From Candidatus Buchananbacteria bacterium (lineage in GTDB: Bacteria > Patescibacteriota > Patescibacteriia > 2-01-FULL-39-33), in contig CAISTG010000028.1 in NCBI GenBank assembly GCA_903888345.1, forward strand, positions 1 through 51,606: a stretch of DNA of 51,606 bases, written 5' to 3'. A program made the translations under genes and the position numbers. Shown piece by piece: positions 34,077 to 42,401 of this stretch (position 1 is its first letter; each line of letters starts with the position of its first letter). Below the pieces are notes generated by a model, which saw only the letters and a list, made by a program, of their open reading frames with translations, made no database searches and was not told the origin of the DNA.

Positions 34077-35111
34077 TTAACTGGCAATCAGCGCTTTAAG
34101 CTCAGCCAATTCACGTCGGAGTGAGGTCGGTAGCGGCGCATCTGACGGCATCCGATAATCGCCACGCGGATCCAGACTAAAGCCAACTTTGGCAGTATCA
34201 GGAACCGCTTGACGTTTGAACTGAGAGCCGTAGGTACGACGATAACCATCTTCCAACCATTTATAAACAGTCTCCAAATCATACTTGTCTTCAAATGCCA
34301 GACAAGCCAAATAAAATACCTTCTTCGGTGAATGGAGATTGCGCACAATCGCTTCCATAAACTTATCAGTCAATTCATACGGTCCGATAATATCCTCGGT
34401 CTTCTGAATTATTTCTGTCTGAATCTCAATCAAGCCGGGAGTAATTTCCTGTGCCAACGTGTTATTAATCTGCACGTTCGCTGCCGCGCCCAGCAAATTA
34501 TCAGTAACAATCTGCCGTAACAAAAAACTCACCAGCGTTTTCGGTACCGACGCATTAGGATTATACATCGAAATTTGATCGCCACCGAAAGTACACCAAC
34601 CCTTAAAGCCTTCCGACATATCGCCGGTCCCAACCAAGAAGCCTAAGGTCATACCAACATTAGTCCGCGCTCGCGCCAGACCGTTTTCGCAAGTCAAGCA
34701 ATTATGACAAGGCTCATGACCGGTTGCGCGAATAATCGCTTCGGCCGCCGTCACCACTTCTGACTCCCAAAAACCAGTTTTCATGACAATCGGCAACTGG
34801 AGCGAAATCTCATGGGTGGCATCATCCGTGCCCCACGCGGGCAATGAAACGGCCAAGATATTGGCGCGGTCCCAACCCAAATAATCATAGGCTAGTACGG
34901 TCACCAAAAAGGCCAACACCGAATCGCGACCACCAGATAGATTTACTATCACTTTCTGACTTTTGGTCGCGGCATACACTGACCGCAATCTTCCAACTAA
35001 CCCCAACTTCTGAATATCTAAAGTCCGACGACAATGATAGGTCAATTGAGCCGGATCAGAAGGCACAAACGGCAACGGATTTATTCGACGCATCAACATT
35101 CTCTTGTTCAT
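34077..35111 (-). CDS. nadE: NAD+ synthetase, synthetase subunit/domain as a separate gene
   Basis: VNLSGGRDSVLAF; LARARTNVGMTLGFLVGTGDMSEGFKGWCTFGGDQISMYNPNASVPKTLV. Confidence 0.92.
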   Translation of the reverse strand: MNKRMLMRRINPLPFVPSDPAQLTYHCRRTLDIQKLGLVGRLRSVYAATKSQKVIVNLSGGRDSVLAFLVTVLAYDYLGWDRANILAVSLPAWGTDDATHEISLQLPIVMKTGFWESEVVTAAEAIIRATGHEPCHNCLTCENGLARARTNVGMTLGFLVGTGDMSEGFKGWCTFGGDQISMYNPNASVPKTLVSFLLRQIVTDNLLGAAANVQINNTLAQEITPGLIEIQTEIIQKTEDIIGPYELTDKFMEAIVRNLHSPKKVFYLACLAFEDKYDLETVYKWLEDGYRRTYGSQFKRQAVPDTAKVGFSLDPRGDYRMPSDAPLPTSLRRELAELKALIAS

Positions 35112-35121
35112 TGACTGCTCC

Positions 35122-36075
35122 TTATATCACGGTAGAGAAACGGCGATAAGGGAAGTGTGCCGACCAGAACTTGGCGCTGTGGCCCCAAGTATTAGAGCGA
35201 CGCCGCTCCGCCCGCAACTTATCAATATCAATGTCAGTTACCAACAATTCACCGTCGCCTGTTAGTGGTTGCTTTTCCACAATCAATGAGCCATTTTCGG
35301 AGATCAAGGTATGACCGCCGAAAACAACGCCCGTGGTCGACTCACTTTGGCCAGCCGAAACATAAATGTAACCACTGACGCAACGAGCGGATTGTGGATT
35401 TACCACATAATCACGGCGATACTTGTCCGAGCCAATCTTTTCCGGCGAAGCGGAAAGGTTGAAGTAGAGATGAGCGCCATTAGCCGCTCCCAAACAGGAA
35501 GGCGGAATCGGCATCCAGCCATCTTCACAAATTTCGACGCCAAACGAGCAATCGATTCCGACACAATCAATCAGAATATCAGTTCCAAGCGGAACCGACT
35601 GGCCGTAGAAATCAACATTGGCAAATTGCAAACCAAGGGCGGCCAAAAACCAACGCTCTTCTTCGAACTCATTATAATTGGGCAGATAAGACTTGGGGAT
35701 CAAGGCCAGAACGTATCCGTCCTTAATCACTGCCGCGACATTCAGTAACCGATCACTAACATCCCGCCAGGGCAAGCCAACAATCGAGATTACTCGCAAG
35801 TCTTCCGTTAGTTCGCAATATTCTCTCAAACCTTGTCGTGCATCACGGATGAGCTGCTCTCTTAAGAAGGTATCCTTAATGGAATAAGACGTTAGTCCTA
35901 ATTCCGGAAAACAAACAATATCGACCTGCTGCTCTTCGGCCTGTTTGGCCAAGCGATAATGTTCAGCTACATTGCGCTCAACATCACCGATTGTCGTTAC
36001 TGGCACTGCACCGGCCACCCGAACATATCCCAGTTCGTTGATGTCCGGCAAAATATCTCTGATGGTCTTTTTCAT
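35122..36075 (-). CDS. nitrilase-superfamily glutamine amidotransferase subunit of NAD+ synthetase
   Basis: VCFPELGLTSYSIKD (Glu), ALIPKSYLPNYNEFEEERWF (Lys), DCSFGVEICEDGWMP (Cys); adjacent to the synthetase gene with its own RBS between them. Confidence 0.9.
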   Translation of the reverse strand: MKKTIRDILPDINELGYVRVAGAVPVTTIGDVERNVAEHYRLAKQAEEQQVDIVCFPELGLTSYSIKDTFLREQLIRDARQGLREYCELTEDLRVISIVGLPWRDVSDRLLNVAAVIKDGYVLALIPKSYLPNYNEFEEERWFLAALGLQFANVDFYGQSVPLGTDILIDCVGIDCSFGVEICEDGWMPIPPSCLGAANGAHLYFNLSASPEKIGSDKYRRDYVVNPQSARCVSGYIYVSAGQSESTTGVVFGGHTLISENGSLIVEKQPLTGDGELLVTDIDIDKLRAERRRSNTWGHSAKFWSAHFPYRRFSTVI

Positions 36076-36117
36076 TTTCTACTCCTTTGCTTGAGGTTTC
36101 AATCTACTGTTATTAGA

Positions 36118-37095
36118 CTAGAATTCTTCTCGAACCACAATTTCTTCGAGGAGATCATTGAGTGGTACGATCGTCACAAAACTCAAGCCCTGCAACTGCC
36201 TAACAGCTTCGGGACAAGAATCAGTGGTAAAGAAATGCGCGATCAATCCTTGTTGATGGGCCGCAATCAGTTTTTCTCGGGCACCAGGATCCAGCGGGCA
36301 ATGTGACACCACAACATTCACCAAATGAGCGCCGTGCTGCTTTAACACTTTAATGCCCTCAATAATTGTGCCGCCAGTGCGTGTCAGGTCATCGAGCAAA
36401 ATAATATTTTTGCCCGCGACTTCGCCCTCTTTGATGGTAACTATCCGCTCCTCATTCCGCCGAACTTTTTGGCAGATAATCTTCTTAAAATTTGTTACCA
36501 AATGCTTAAATCTTTTTTCGGCGCCTTCATCTGAGAAAGCAACCGGCATATAACTCGGTTGACTGGCAACCTTCAAGATTAAGTGGGTGACGGCTGTTTC
36601 GGGAAAGACCACTAAGTTATTCGGGAAGTAATGATCTTCATGGGTGTCATGGATATCGAAAATATATATGCAGGTCCGACAAGTTTTGGTCGGAATCACT
36701 TCAAACATACTGGCCAAAGTTTCGGCTGTAACAATATCCCCCGGACTCTGAACGCGATCCATCGTGCCAGTCGGATAATAGGGCAAGACAATATTTAACG
36801 TTCGAGCACCATAACCCGGAATGGCGCGTAACACCGACAGCTGACGAAAAACCTCCATCGGATCATCCAGCGACGAAAAAAACCAAATATGGTTATTGCG
36901 CACTGCTTCCGGATCCAAATGGATATTGTCATACTTATCGGGAAACTTACCCCAACTAATCGGCGAATAGCGCGGATAGATCTTCAGTCGCCGATCGCCA
37001 ACAAAATTCGTACGGAAACGACTGACTAAATCCTCGGCCATCGACTGCATCTGCGGACAACTCATAAAAATCACACTATCCCTCTCATAAATCAT
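36118..37095 (-). CDS. divergent ribose-phosphate pyrophosphokinase-like protein
   Basis: IVLPYYPTGTMDRVQSPGDIVTAETLASMFE; NIILLDDLTRTGGTIIEGIKVLKQHGA (PRPP-binding loop type). Confidence 0.85.
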   Translation of the reverse strand: MIYERDSVIFMSCPQMQSMAEDLVSRFRTNFVGDRRLKIYPRYSPISWGKFPDKYDNIHLDPEAVRNNHIWFFSSLDDPMEVFRQLSVLRAIPGYGARTLNIVLPYYPTGTMDRVQSPGDIVTAETLASMFEVIPTKTCRTCIYIFDIHDTHEDHYFPNNLVVFPETAVTHLILKVASQPSYMPVAFSDEGAEKRFKHLVTNFKKIICQKVRRNEERIVTIKEGEVAGKNIILLDDLTRTGGTIIEGIKVLKQHGAHLVNVVVSHCPLDPGAREKLIAAHQQGLIAHFFTTDSCPEAVRQLQGLSFVTIVPLNDLLEEIVVREEF

Positions 37096-37203
37096 GCTTC
37101 TAGCTCCCGTGGTTTTCCTAGTAACTAGGATTTATTAATTTAAATTGTCAAAGTTCCTCTTGGTAAATCGCCTAATCAACTAATTAAGCAACTTAGTTAA
37201 GAG

Positions 37204-37238
37204 GGCGAGAGTGTCGGAAATTTCCGACAGCTCTCGCC
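37204..37238. repeat. intergenic palindrome GGCGAGAGtGTCGGAAATTTCCGACaGCTCTCGCC
   Basis: Near-perfect inverted repeat, no T-tract on the transcribed strand. Confidence 0.8.
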
Positions 37239-37254
37239 AAAGTTTTGTCTGCGT

Positions 37255-38493
37255 TTAGAATTCGCTAACCGCAAACGCCATAATCATTCCCATATTTACC
37301 CAATCGATCGGCCAGCTAAAACCAAACAGTTCGCCGATTCGTTCCACGATCACGGTCGTGGACTCCTCATTGTCGCCAACGTTTACTGGCTGATCCTGTT
37401 CCTTTTTGACCAAAAATTCAAACTCAGCTTCATCCAGCTCATAAGTGTAGAGATGACTTTCACAAGCAACTAAAGTTGCCATGGTTTGGCGCACCGAGAA
37501 TTCCCGCAGACGCGACGCGTCCAAGGTTAAACCCGTTTCTTCTTCCACTTCTTTCATCGCAGAGAGCAAAATCGTTCGTTCATCAAACGGTCCCTCGAGC
37601 GGTTCAATTGCGCCACCCGGCAACTCATACACCAAGCCCCGATGATTCATCACCGCGGGTCGATATTCTTTGACCAGAACAACTTTGTAATCTTTGACAC
37701 CATAGTCTGAGCGCCGGTACATTAGCACTGCCGTTGTGGCCGGACGTCCGATCACTACCTCATTGTCTTTACAGCGGTCTTCGTCAGCGATACGAACTCG
37801 CGGACGGATCGCCCAAACTTTGGACTGCGGCCGTCCCGCCTTATTGTAGCGACGATAGTAGACATACTCAACCTTGAGACTTTCCAATTGATGTTTACCC
37901 ATTTCGAGACTACAATACCATTGCTGGAAAGTCTTGTCGCACCAAATATTCAACGGCACCGTCGTTTCGGCATCATGACGCAGCGCGCCAGCACCGATTT
38001 GACTCACAGCCAGTTCCAAGGTCTTCCATAGGCTATCGCAAATAGGAACCTTCCACTGATAAGCTGCTTGTAGCCAGGCAGTGGCACGCTTAATAATATA
38101 GTCCATTCGCGGTGTATCTTCCGGATAACCCAGAATCAACTTGCCGCTCTTGAACCATTCACCCATCTCGATATTGGAGGTCAGCGCCGGCATATCGGGA
38201 AATTCCCGAGGAATCCAAGCGACGATAATATCAGCTCGGCCCATCGCCTCTACTTCCCAATTGATCTGCGGACTATTATCATAATCCACATCTGTTGGCC
38301 GTTGTTCAGGAGTATCAAGATGCTCCGGATCATAAACAACACCATCAAATCCCAATAGTTCCAAAATGCGATAAGCCATGGGTTTCCACGACTTAGGCTT
38401 GGTGGCCTCAGTACGCGGAATTGGACCCAAAAGAAAAATCGATTTCTTGACTGTCGTCGGAAAGGGCTCTTGCCCCCGAATGATTTCCATCAT
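37255..38493 (-). CDS. fusion: nucleoside 2-deoxyribosyltransferase-like N-terminus + NUDIX hydrolase C-terminus
   Basis: FLLGPIPRTEATKPKSWKPMAYRILELLGFDGVVYDPE...RADIIVAWIPREFPDMPALTSNIEMGEWFKSGKLILGYPEDTPRMDYI; then ELPGGAIEPLEGPFDERTILLSAMKEVEEETGLTLD. Confidence 0.78.
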   Translation of the reverse strand: MMEIIRGQEPFPTTVKKSIFLLGPIPRTEATKPKSWKPMAYRILELLGFDGVVYDPEHLDTPEQRPTDVDYDNSPQINWEVEAMGRADIIVAWIPREFPDMPALTSNIEMGEWFKSGKLILGYPEDTPRMDYIIKRATAWLQAAYQWKVPICDSLWKTLELAVSQIGAGALRHDAETTVPLNIWCDKTFQQWYCSLEMGKHQLESLKVEYVYYRRYNKAGRPQSKVWAIRPRVRIADEDRCKDNEVVIGRPATTAVLMYRRSDYGVKDYKVVLVKEYRPAVMNHRGLVYELPGGAIEPLEGPFDERTILLSAMKEVEEETGLTLDASRLREFSVRQTMATLVACESHLYTYELDEAEFEFLVKKEQDQPVNVGDNEESTTVIVERIGELFGFSWPIDWVNMGMIMAFAVSEF

Positions 38494-38511
38494 GTTTGTT
38501 TCTCCTGTTGG

Positions 38512-39396
38512 TTAGTGATTAATAAATGTTGGATAGGCTTCAATCATCTGCGCCAATTCTTCATTAGTGTAACGTGGCCGCACAATCGGCTGCCACTCAT
38601 TGTTTGAGAGCGACAGATCAGTGGGACAAATCGAACGCATCCACTTGTAGTAGGGTGCAATCTTGCCACTCAACGGATCTTCGCGGGTAAAATGCAGAAT
38701 CTGGCAATTGTGAATATGGTCATAGGGATGACGCGACGCACTCAGCTCGGCATAACGCCGTTGCGACATGCGGGTCAAATTCAACCAGATGCTCCACATC
38801 ACTTCGCCGTGATTCACGAGGATGACATTATCCCGCGAACATTCGCGGCTCAAAGTGCCAAACACGCGATTAATCCGCAAACCCAAGTTCGCTTCCGATT
38901 CGCCCGAAGGCGGACACCAGAAGAAACTATCGAGCTGGCGTAACCGCAGAATGTTAGCGAACTTAACCGCTCGCTCATCAGCCGGCATCACACCAAGTTC
39001 TCCCCAATCACGTTCTCGCAAATTATAATCGACATACCAACTGGCATCAACAAGATCCAGTAGAGCAGCCGTTTCCTTAGCGCGGACAAACTCCGACACA
39101 TAAAAACGCGAAAACTTGAATTTGATATAGCGGCGAATCCAAGCACCAGCCAGCTGAGCTTGCACTCGGCCGAGTGGCGTCAGTCGGAATTGGCTTTCAT
39201 GCGTATTACGGAAGTCTTCCGTAAAAGCGCTATTATCGCCATCCCGCGACATTTGATTCGCTTCATTCAACTCCGATTGGCCATGTCGCACCGATACTAG
39301 ATTAACCGGCATCGGCGGATTGTTAGTCAAATAAGTCCGACACCAATCAATAAATGTTTCATAGTGCAAAAAATCATAGGCGCGTTTCCAGTTCAT
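38512..39396 (-). CDS. histidine phosphatase (phosphoglycerate mutase-like) family protein
   Basis: VSVRHGQSELNEANQ, VSEFVRAKETAALL, RERDWGELG, PPSGESEANLGLRI, VNHGEVMWSIW. Confidence 0.9.
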   Translation of the reverse strand: MNWKRAYDFLHYETFIDWCRTYLTNNPPMPVNLVSVRHGQSELNEANQMSRDGDNSAFTEDFRNTHESQFRLTPLGRVQAQLAGAWIRRYIKFKFSRFYVSEFVRAKETAALLDLVDASWYVDYNLRERDWGELGVMPADERAVKFANILRLRQLDSFFWCPPSGESEANLGLRINRVFGTLSRECSRDNVILVNHGEVMWSIWLNLTRMSQRRYAELSASRHPYDHIHNCQILHFTREDPLSGKIAPYYKWMRSICPTDLSLSNNEWQPIVRPRYTNEELAQMIEAYPTFINH

Positions 39397-39429
39397 AACC
39401 GTCTCCTTGTGTTGTATTTTTAGGAATGA

Positions 39430-39490
39430 TTTACCCTGTTAAATACCGTTTCACAGTAATTCGCCGCAGCGAATTATTTAACAGGGTAAA
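39430..39490. repeat. nested inverted repeats (16-bp outer arms, 7-bp inner arms)
   Basis: TTTACCCTGTTAAATA (39430-39445)/TATTTAACAGGGTAAA (39475-39490) enclosing AATTCGC-cgca-GCGAATT. Confidence 0.9.
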
Positions 39491-39607
39491 CCCAGTAAAA
39501 AATTTAGGCGACAAAGAATTACGATAACGAAATTTAATTAAGGGAGTTGTAAAGAACCAAACTCTTGTTTGGATTACCGATCATTTGGATCAGTCTCCCA
39601 AAGAGAG

Positions 39608-39643
39608 AGCTGATACTGACGGATTAATCCGTCAGTATCAGCT
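39608..39643. repeat. perfect 36-bp palindrome AGCTGATACTGACGGATTAATCCGTCAGTATCAGCT
   Basis: Direct reading; zero mismatches. Confidence 0.95.
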
Positions 39644-39689
39644 ATTGTTACATTAAATGTGCTTAAAAATCAAACATTAAGTGTCGCTT

Positions 39690-39709
39690 CTGACGGAAAA
39701 ATCCGACAG
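39690..39709. repeat. inverted repeat CTGACGGA-aaaa-TCCGACAG directly after pncB
   Basis: Direct reading; one mismatch in 8 bp. Confidence 0.85.
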
Positions 39710-39710
39710 C

Positions 39711-41330
39711 TTAGGTCAAACGTTCAATCGTGGTTTCTTCGGTCATCAAGTCATGCATTTGCTGATACAACTCCAGACTCAACGACACCTTATAAGGCGT
39801 CGGATTGAGCGTCCGCAAATGGTCCGCTCGAATTTGGCCGCTCCGAAGTTGTTCGATAACATAACTGCGCATCGCTGTATAATCGTTAGAACAATTGATA
39901 TTGACTCCGTCCCAGACGAGTGTCGACAGCGGTTTAACACTAACCGGACAAACCACCGCTCGCTTCGTTTCGTCAAACGGGTCGCAGCACAAGATGTCTT
40001 GTCCCGGCATCGGAATCGTTCCTTGGGGCGACGTCATCAGATCCAAGATCGCTCCCTGTAAGCCGAATAACCGCCAGGCGTTTTTCTGTCCCGGGATAGT
40101 TATCTTAATCTTGTCCTCCGACAACTTGATGCGCGGCGTGCCGGCGATATCCACCAGCTTATACACGCCACCTAAGGCCGGCTGTCCTTCACAAGTCACG
40201 GCGTTAGTGCCGATGCCATAAGCATCAGCATCATTGCCGGTTCGATTCAACTCCTCCAGCACATCAACATTAAGGTCGTTGGATTCAGTAATCGTCATCT
40301 TACCAAAATAGTCAAAGCCGAAGAATTCACCGACCCGAATAAACGTCTTGCGCACTTCCTTCGACTGATAAGATAAGTCGCCAGAATCAAGTCGCAAACC
40401 ACTGGCTCGATAGCCGGCCCGATTAAGGGCGATCGCCACCGCCAAGAAATTCGTCAGTCCAGACCGTAAAACACTAAAGGTGTCCACTAACAACAAGCAA
40501 TTGGTCGGATTCTTCCAGCCGAAATCGAGGAAGGCCGCTAGCTCGGCGTCATTGGTTTTGGCGTCTGGCACCAACTCATGCTGTTGTAGCGTTGTTCGCG
40601 CAGTAATTGCTGCCTCTGTCAAATCAAATTTTTCTCCCGTTTTACGGTCCCCCATAATTCGTTCGTGATGCAAATCACTGTCCTTGTAACCCTGGACTTG
40701 CGAGTGCGCATGCGTACCCTTAACAGGAATGCCAAAGAGGCGTCCCGCCAAGCAATTGGAGGTACCATCAAAGCCACCGAGATAGCAATAAAGCGAACCG
40801 CTCACTGCACCATCAGCGCCCTGAGCGCGACGTAAACCAAACTCCCAAATCTTTTTGCTCCAACCTGCCACCAGACGAATTCGCGCCGCATTGGTAGCGA
40901 CCAAGGTGGGATAATTCAACTGATTAAGCAGTGTCGATTCCAGCAGTTTATTAATCGCCAAGGGCGCTTCGACTCGCAAAACCGGAGTGCGCGGGAAAAT
41001 AATCGTGCCTTCCGGCGGCGCATAAATGCGTACGTCGCGACAATCGATCTGTCCTAACCACTGCCAAAATTCAGCAGTGTAATGCGCCATATCCGGATCC
41101 ATCTTAAAGGCAAAAATGTCCTCAGCCGAAAAATGATAATCATTCACGAATTCCATGGCCTGGCGTAAACCACCAAAGACCGCGAAGGCGCCCTTAAAGG
41201 GAGCGGTACGGAAAAAATAATCAAAGGTCGAAGGAATTTCATGTCGTCCAGTCGCAAAATCCGTCCAAGCCATTTTGACTTGATACATATCCGTCAAACT
41301 AGCGCGAACCAAGTTGTTATAGTGGGCCAT
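39711..41330 (-). CDS. pncB: nicotinate phosphoribosyltransferase family protein
   Basis: GGFDGTSNCLAGRLFGIPVKGTHAHSQVQGY; RASGLRLDSGDLSYQSKEVRKTF; GIGTNAVTCEGQPALGGVYKLVDIAGTPRIKLSEDKIKITIPG. Confidence 0.92.
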   Translation of the reverse strand: MAHYNNLVRASLTDMYQVKMAWTDFATGRHEIPSTFDYFFRTAPFKGAFAVFGGLRQAMEFVNDYHFSAEDIFAFKMDPDMAHYTAEFWQWLGQIDCRDVRIYAPPEGTIIFPRTPVLRVEAPLAINKLLESTLLNQLNYPTLVATNAARIRLVAGWSKKIWEFGLRRAQGADGAVSGSLYCYLGGFDGTSNCLAGRLFGIPVKGTHAHSQVQGYKDSDLHHERIMGDRKTGEKFDLTEAAITARTTLQQHELVPDAKTNDAELAAFLDFGWKNPTNCLLLVDTFSVLRSGLTNFLAVAIALNRAGYRASGLRLDSGDLSYQSKEVRKTFIRVGEFFGFDYFGKMTITESNDLNVDVLEELNRTGNDADAYGIGTNAVTCEGQPALGGVYKLVDIAGTPRIKLSEDKIKITIPGQKNAWRLFGLQGAILDLMTSPQGTIPMPGQDILCCDPFDETKRAVVCPVSVKPLSTLVWDGVNINCSNDYTAMRSYVIEQLRSGQIRADHLRTLNPTPYKVSLSLELYQQMHDLMTEETTIERLT

Positions 41331-41334
41331 TTCG

Positions 41335-42033
41335 TTATCTCCTTACCGGTGTTTGTTTGCTCGGCCAGACATGGCTAAGCTTTTCATATAGAAACCAATA
41401 AACCAGTAGCATCGTTTTCATGTCCTGAAAAGAGTGCTGCACATTCCAAGAAATACCTTCCAAGCCTAGCCAAACGCGCTCAGTCGCTTCCCCTTCTTCT
41501 GCCAGACCGAACACACGTTCAGTTGTCTCCATATCTTCATCGCTAATCTGCACATAGCCGAGCCAAATCTTTTCGGTGGTAAATCCCGGTGAGACGTAAA
41601 AGCCTCGGAACGGATGAACCAGCTGGATTCTGCTCGGAGTAATACTCACGCCAGCTTCTTCTTGAAGTTCGCGCACCATCGTCTCTTTGGCCCAATCATC
41701 GTCCCTAACTCCCTTGGGGCACTCTTCAATGTGTCCAGCAATCGCCTCCAGTGATATTCCTCCGATGGCTGGCCGATATTGATTCACAAATAGCAGTTGC
41801 TGTCGCGTATAGTTATAAACCAGAATCGCAACCGCATCTTTCTTGGTGACAATTTCTTGACCACTTTTCTTCAAACGCCAAATCGACAGGAATTTACCAG
41901 CACCCTGATAAATCAAGGTCGCCAATTCTTTACCAAAACGATTCGTTTTTTCTTTAGGCATCTGCTTTCTCCTGACTGTTTTTCCCGCCGCTTCATATTC
42001 TTCTTGATAGTAATGTTCGACGGCTTGACTCAT
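41335..42033 (-). CDS. NUDIX hydrolase, ADP-ribose-pyrophosphatase-like
   Basis: AILVYNYTRQQLLFVNQYRPAIGG, ETMVRELQEEAGV, FRGFYVSPGFTTEKIWLGYV. Confidence 0.85.
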   Translation of the reverse strand: MSQAVEHYYQEEYEAAGKTVRRKQMPKEKTNRFGKELATLIYQGAGKFLSIWRLKKSGQEIVTKKDAVAILVYNYTRQQLLFVNQYRPAIGGISLEAIAGHIEECPKGVRDDDWAKETMVRELQEEAGVSITPSRIQLVHPFRGFYVSPGFTTEKIWLGYVQISDEDMETTERVFGLAEEGEATERVWLGLEGISWNVQHSFQDMKTMLLVYWFLYEKLSHVWPSKQTPVRR

Positions 42034-42401
42034 ACTGTTACCTCCGTTATGCCAGTATCGTTACTGACCTGTTTGACATTTACACGATAAGCCTTACCTT
42101 TGCCAGCCTTTTCTTCTACCTCCATACCATAGATAAAACACATTCCCAAAAGAAAATGTTTGGCATAGACAAGCGTAAAATGCTGTTCCTCATTATCCCA
42201 CCACGCCCAATAATCGGCTGTGGGGTTACGATGACTATCGGCCCCCGGATCAGTCTGATCAGTAGAGACAGATATTTCTACCTGAACGATGTCTGTGGGA
42301 TCTTTACCATATAGTGAACAAGTTTTGGGATGAATCCCAAAATATTCATAACATTTTCCATTAAAAACAGCATTCTTTACTTCGGATCTTGGAATCTCCA
42401 T
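42030..42401 (-). CDS. hypothetical protein (123 aa) embedded in the NAD gene block
   Basis: Overlaps nadD stop (TAATG) and the NUDIX start (ATGA) on either side; RBS AAAGGAGAG. Confidence 0.85.
   Translation of the reverse strand: MEIPRSEVKNAVFNGKCYEYFGIHPKTCSLYGKDPTDIVQVEISVSTDQTDPGADSHRNPTADYWAWWDNEEQHFTLVYAKHFLLGMCFIYGMEVEEKAGKGKAYRVNVKQVSNDTGITEVTV

Noticed and set aside
35101-35125. Frameshift/sequencing error separating the two NadE parts
   Set aside because: The intergenic TAAGGAGCAGTCAATG has a well-placed Shine-Dalgarno and start codon, and both proteins have intact termini.
36118-41330. Calling the Prs-like/PncB-like pair a phage NARP1 system
   Set aside because: The genes are not adjacent, and NadD, NadE, nicotinamidase and the DSGDLS-type NAPRTase signature fit Preiss-Handler salvage better; kept only as a testable alternative.
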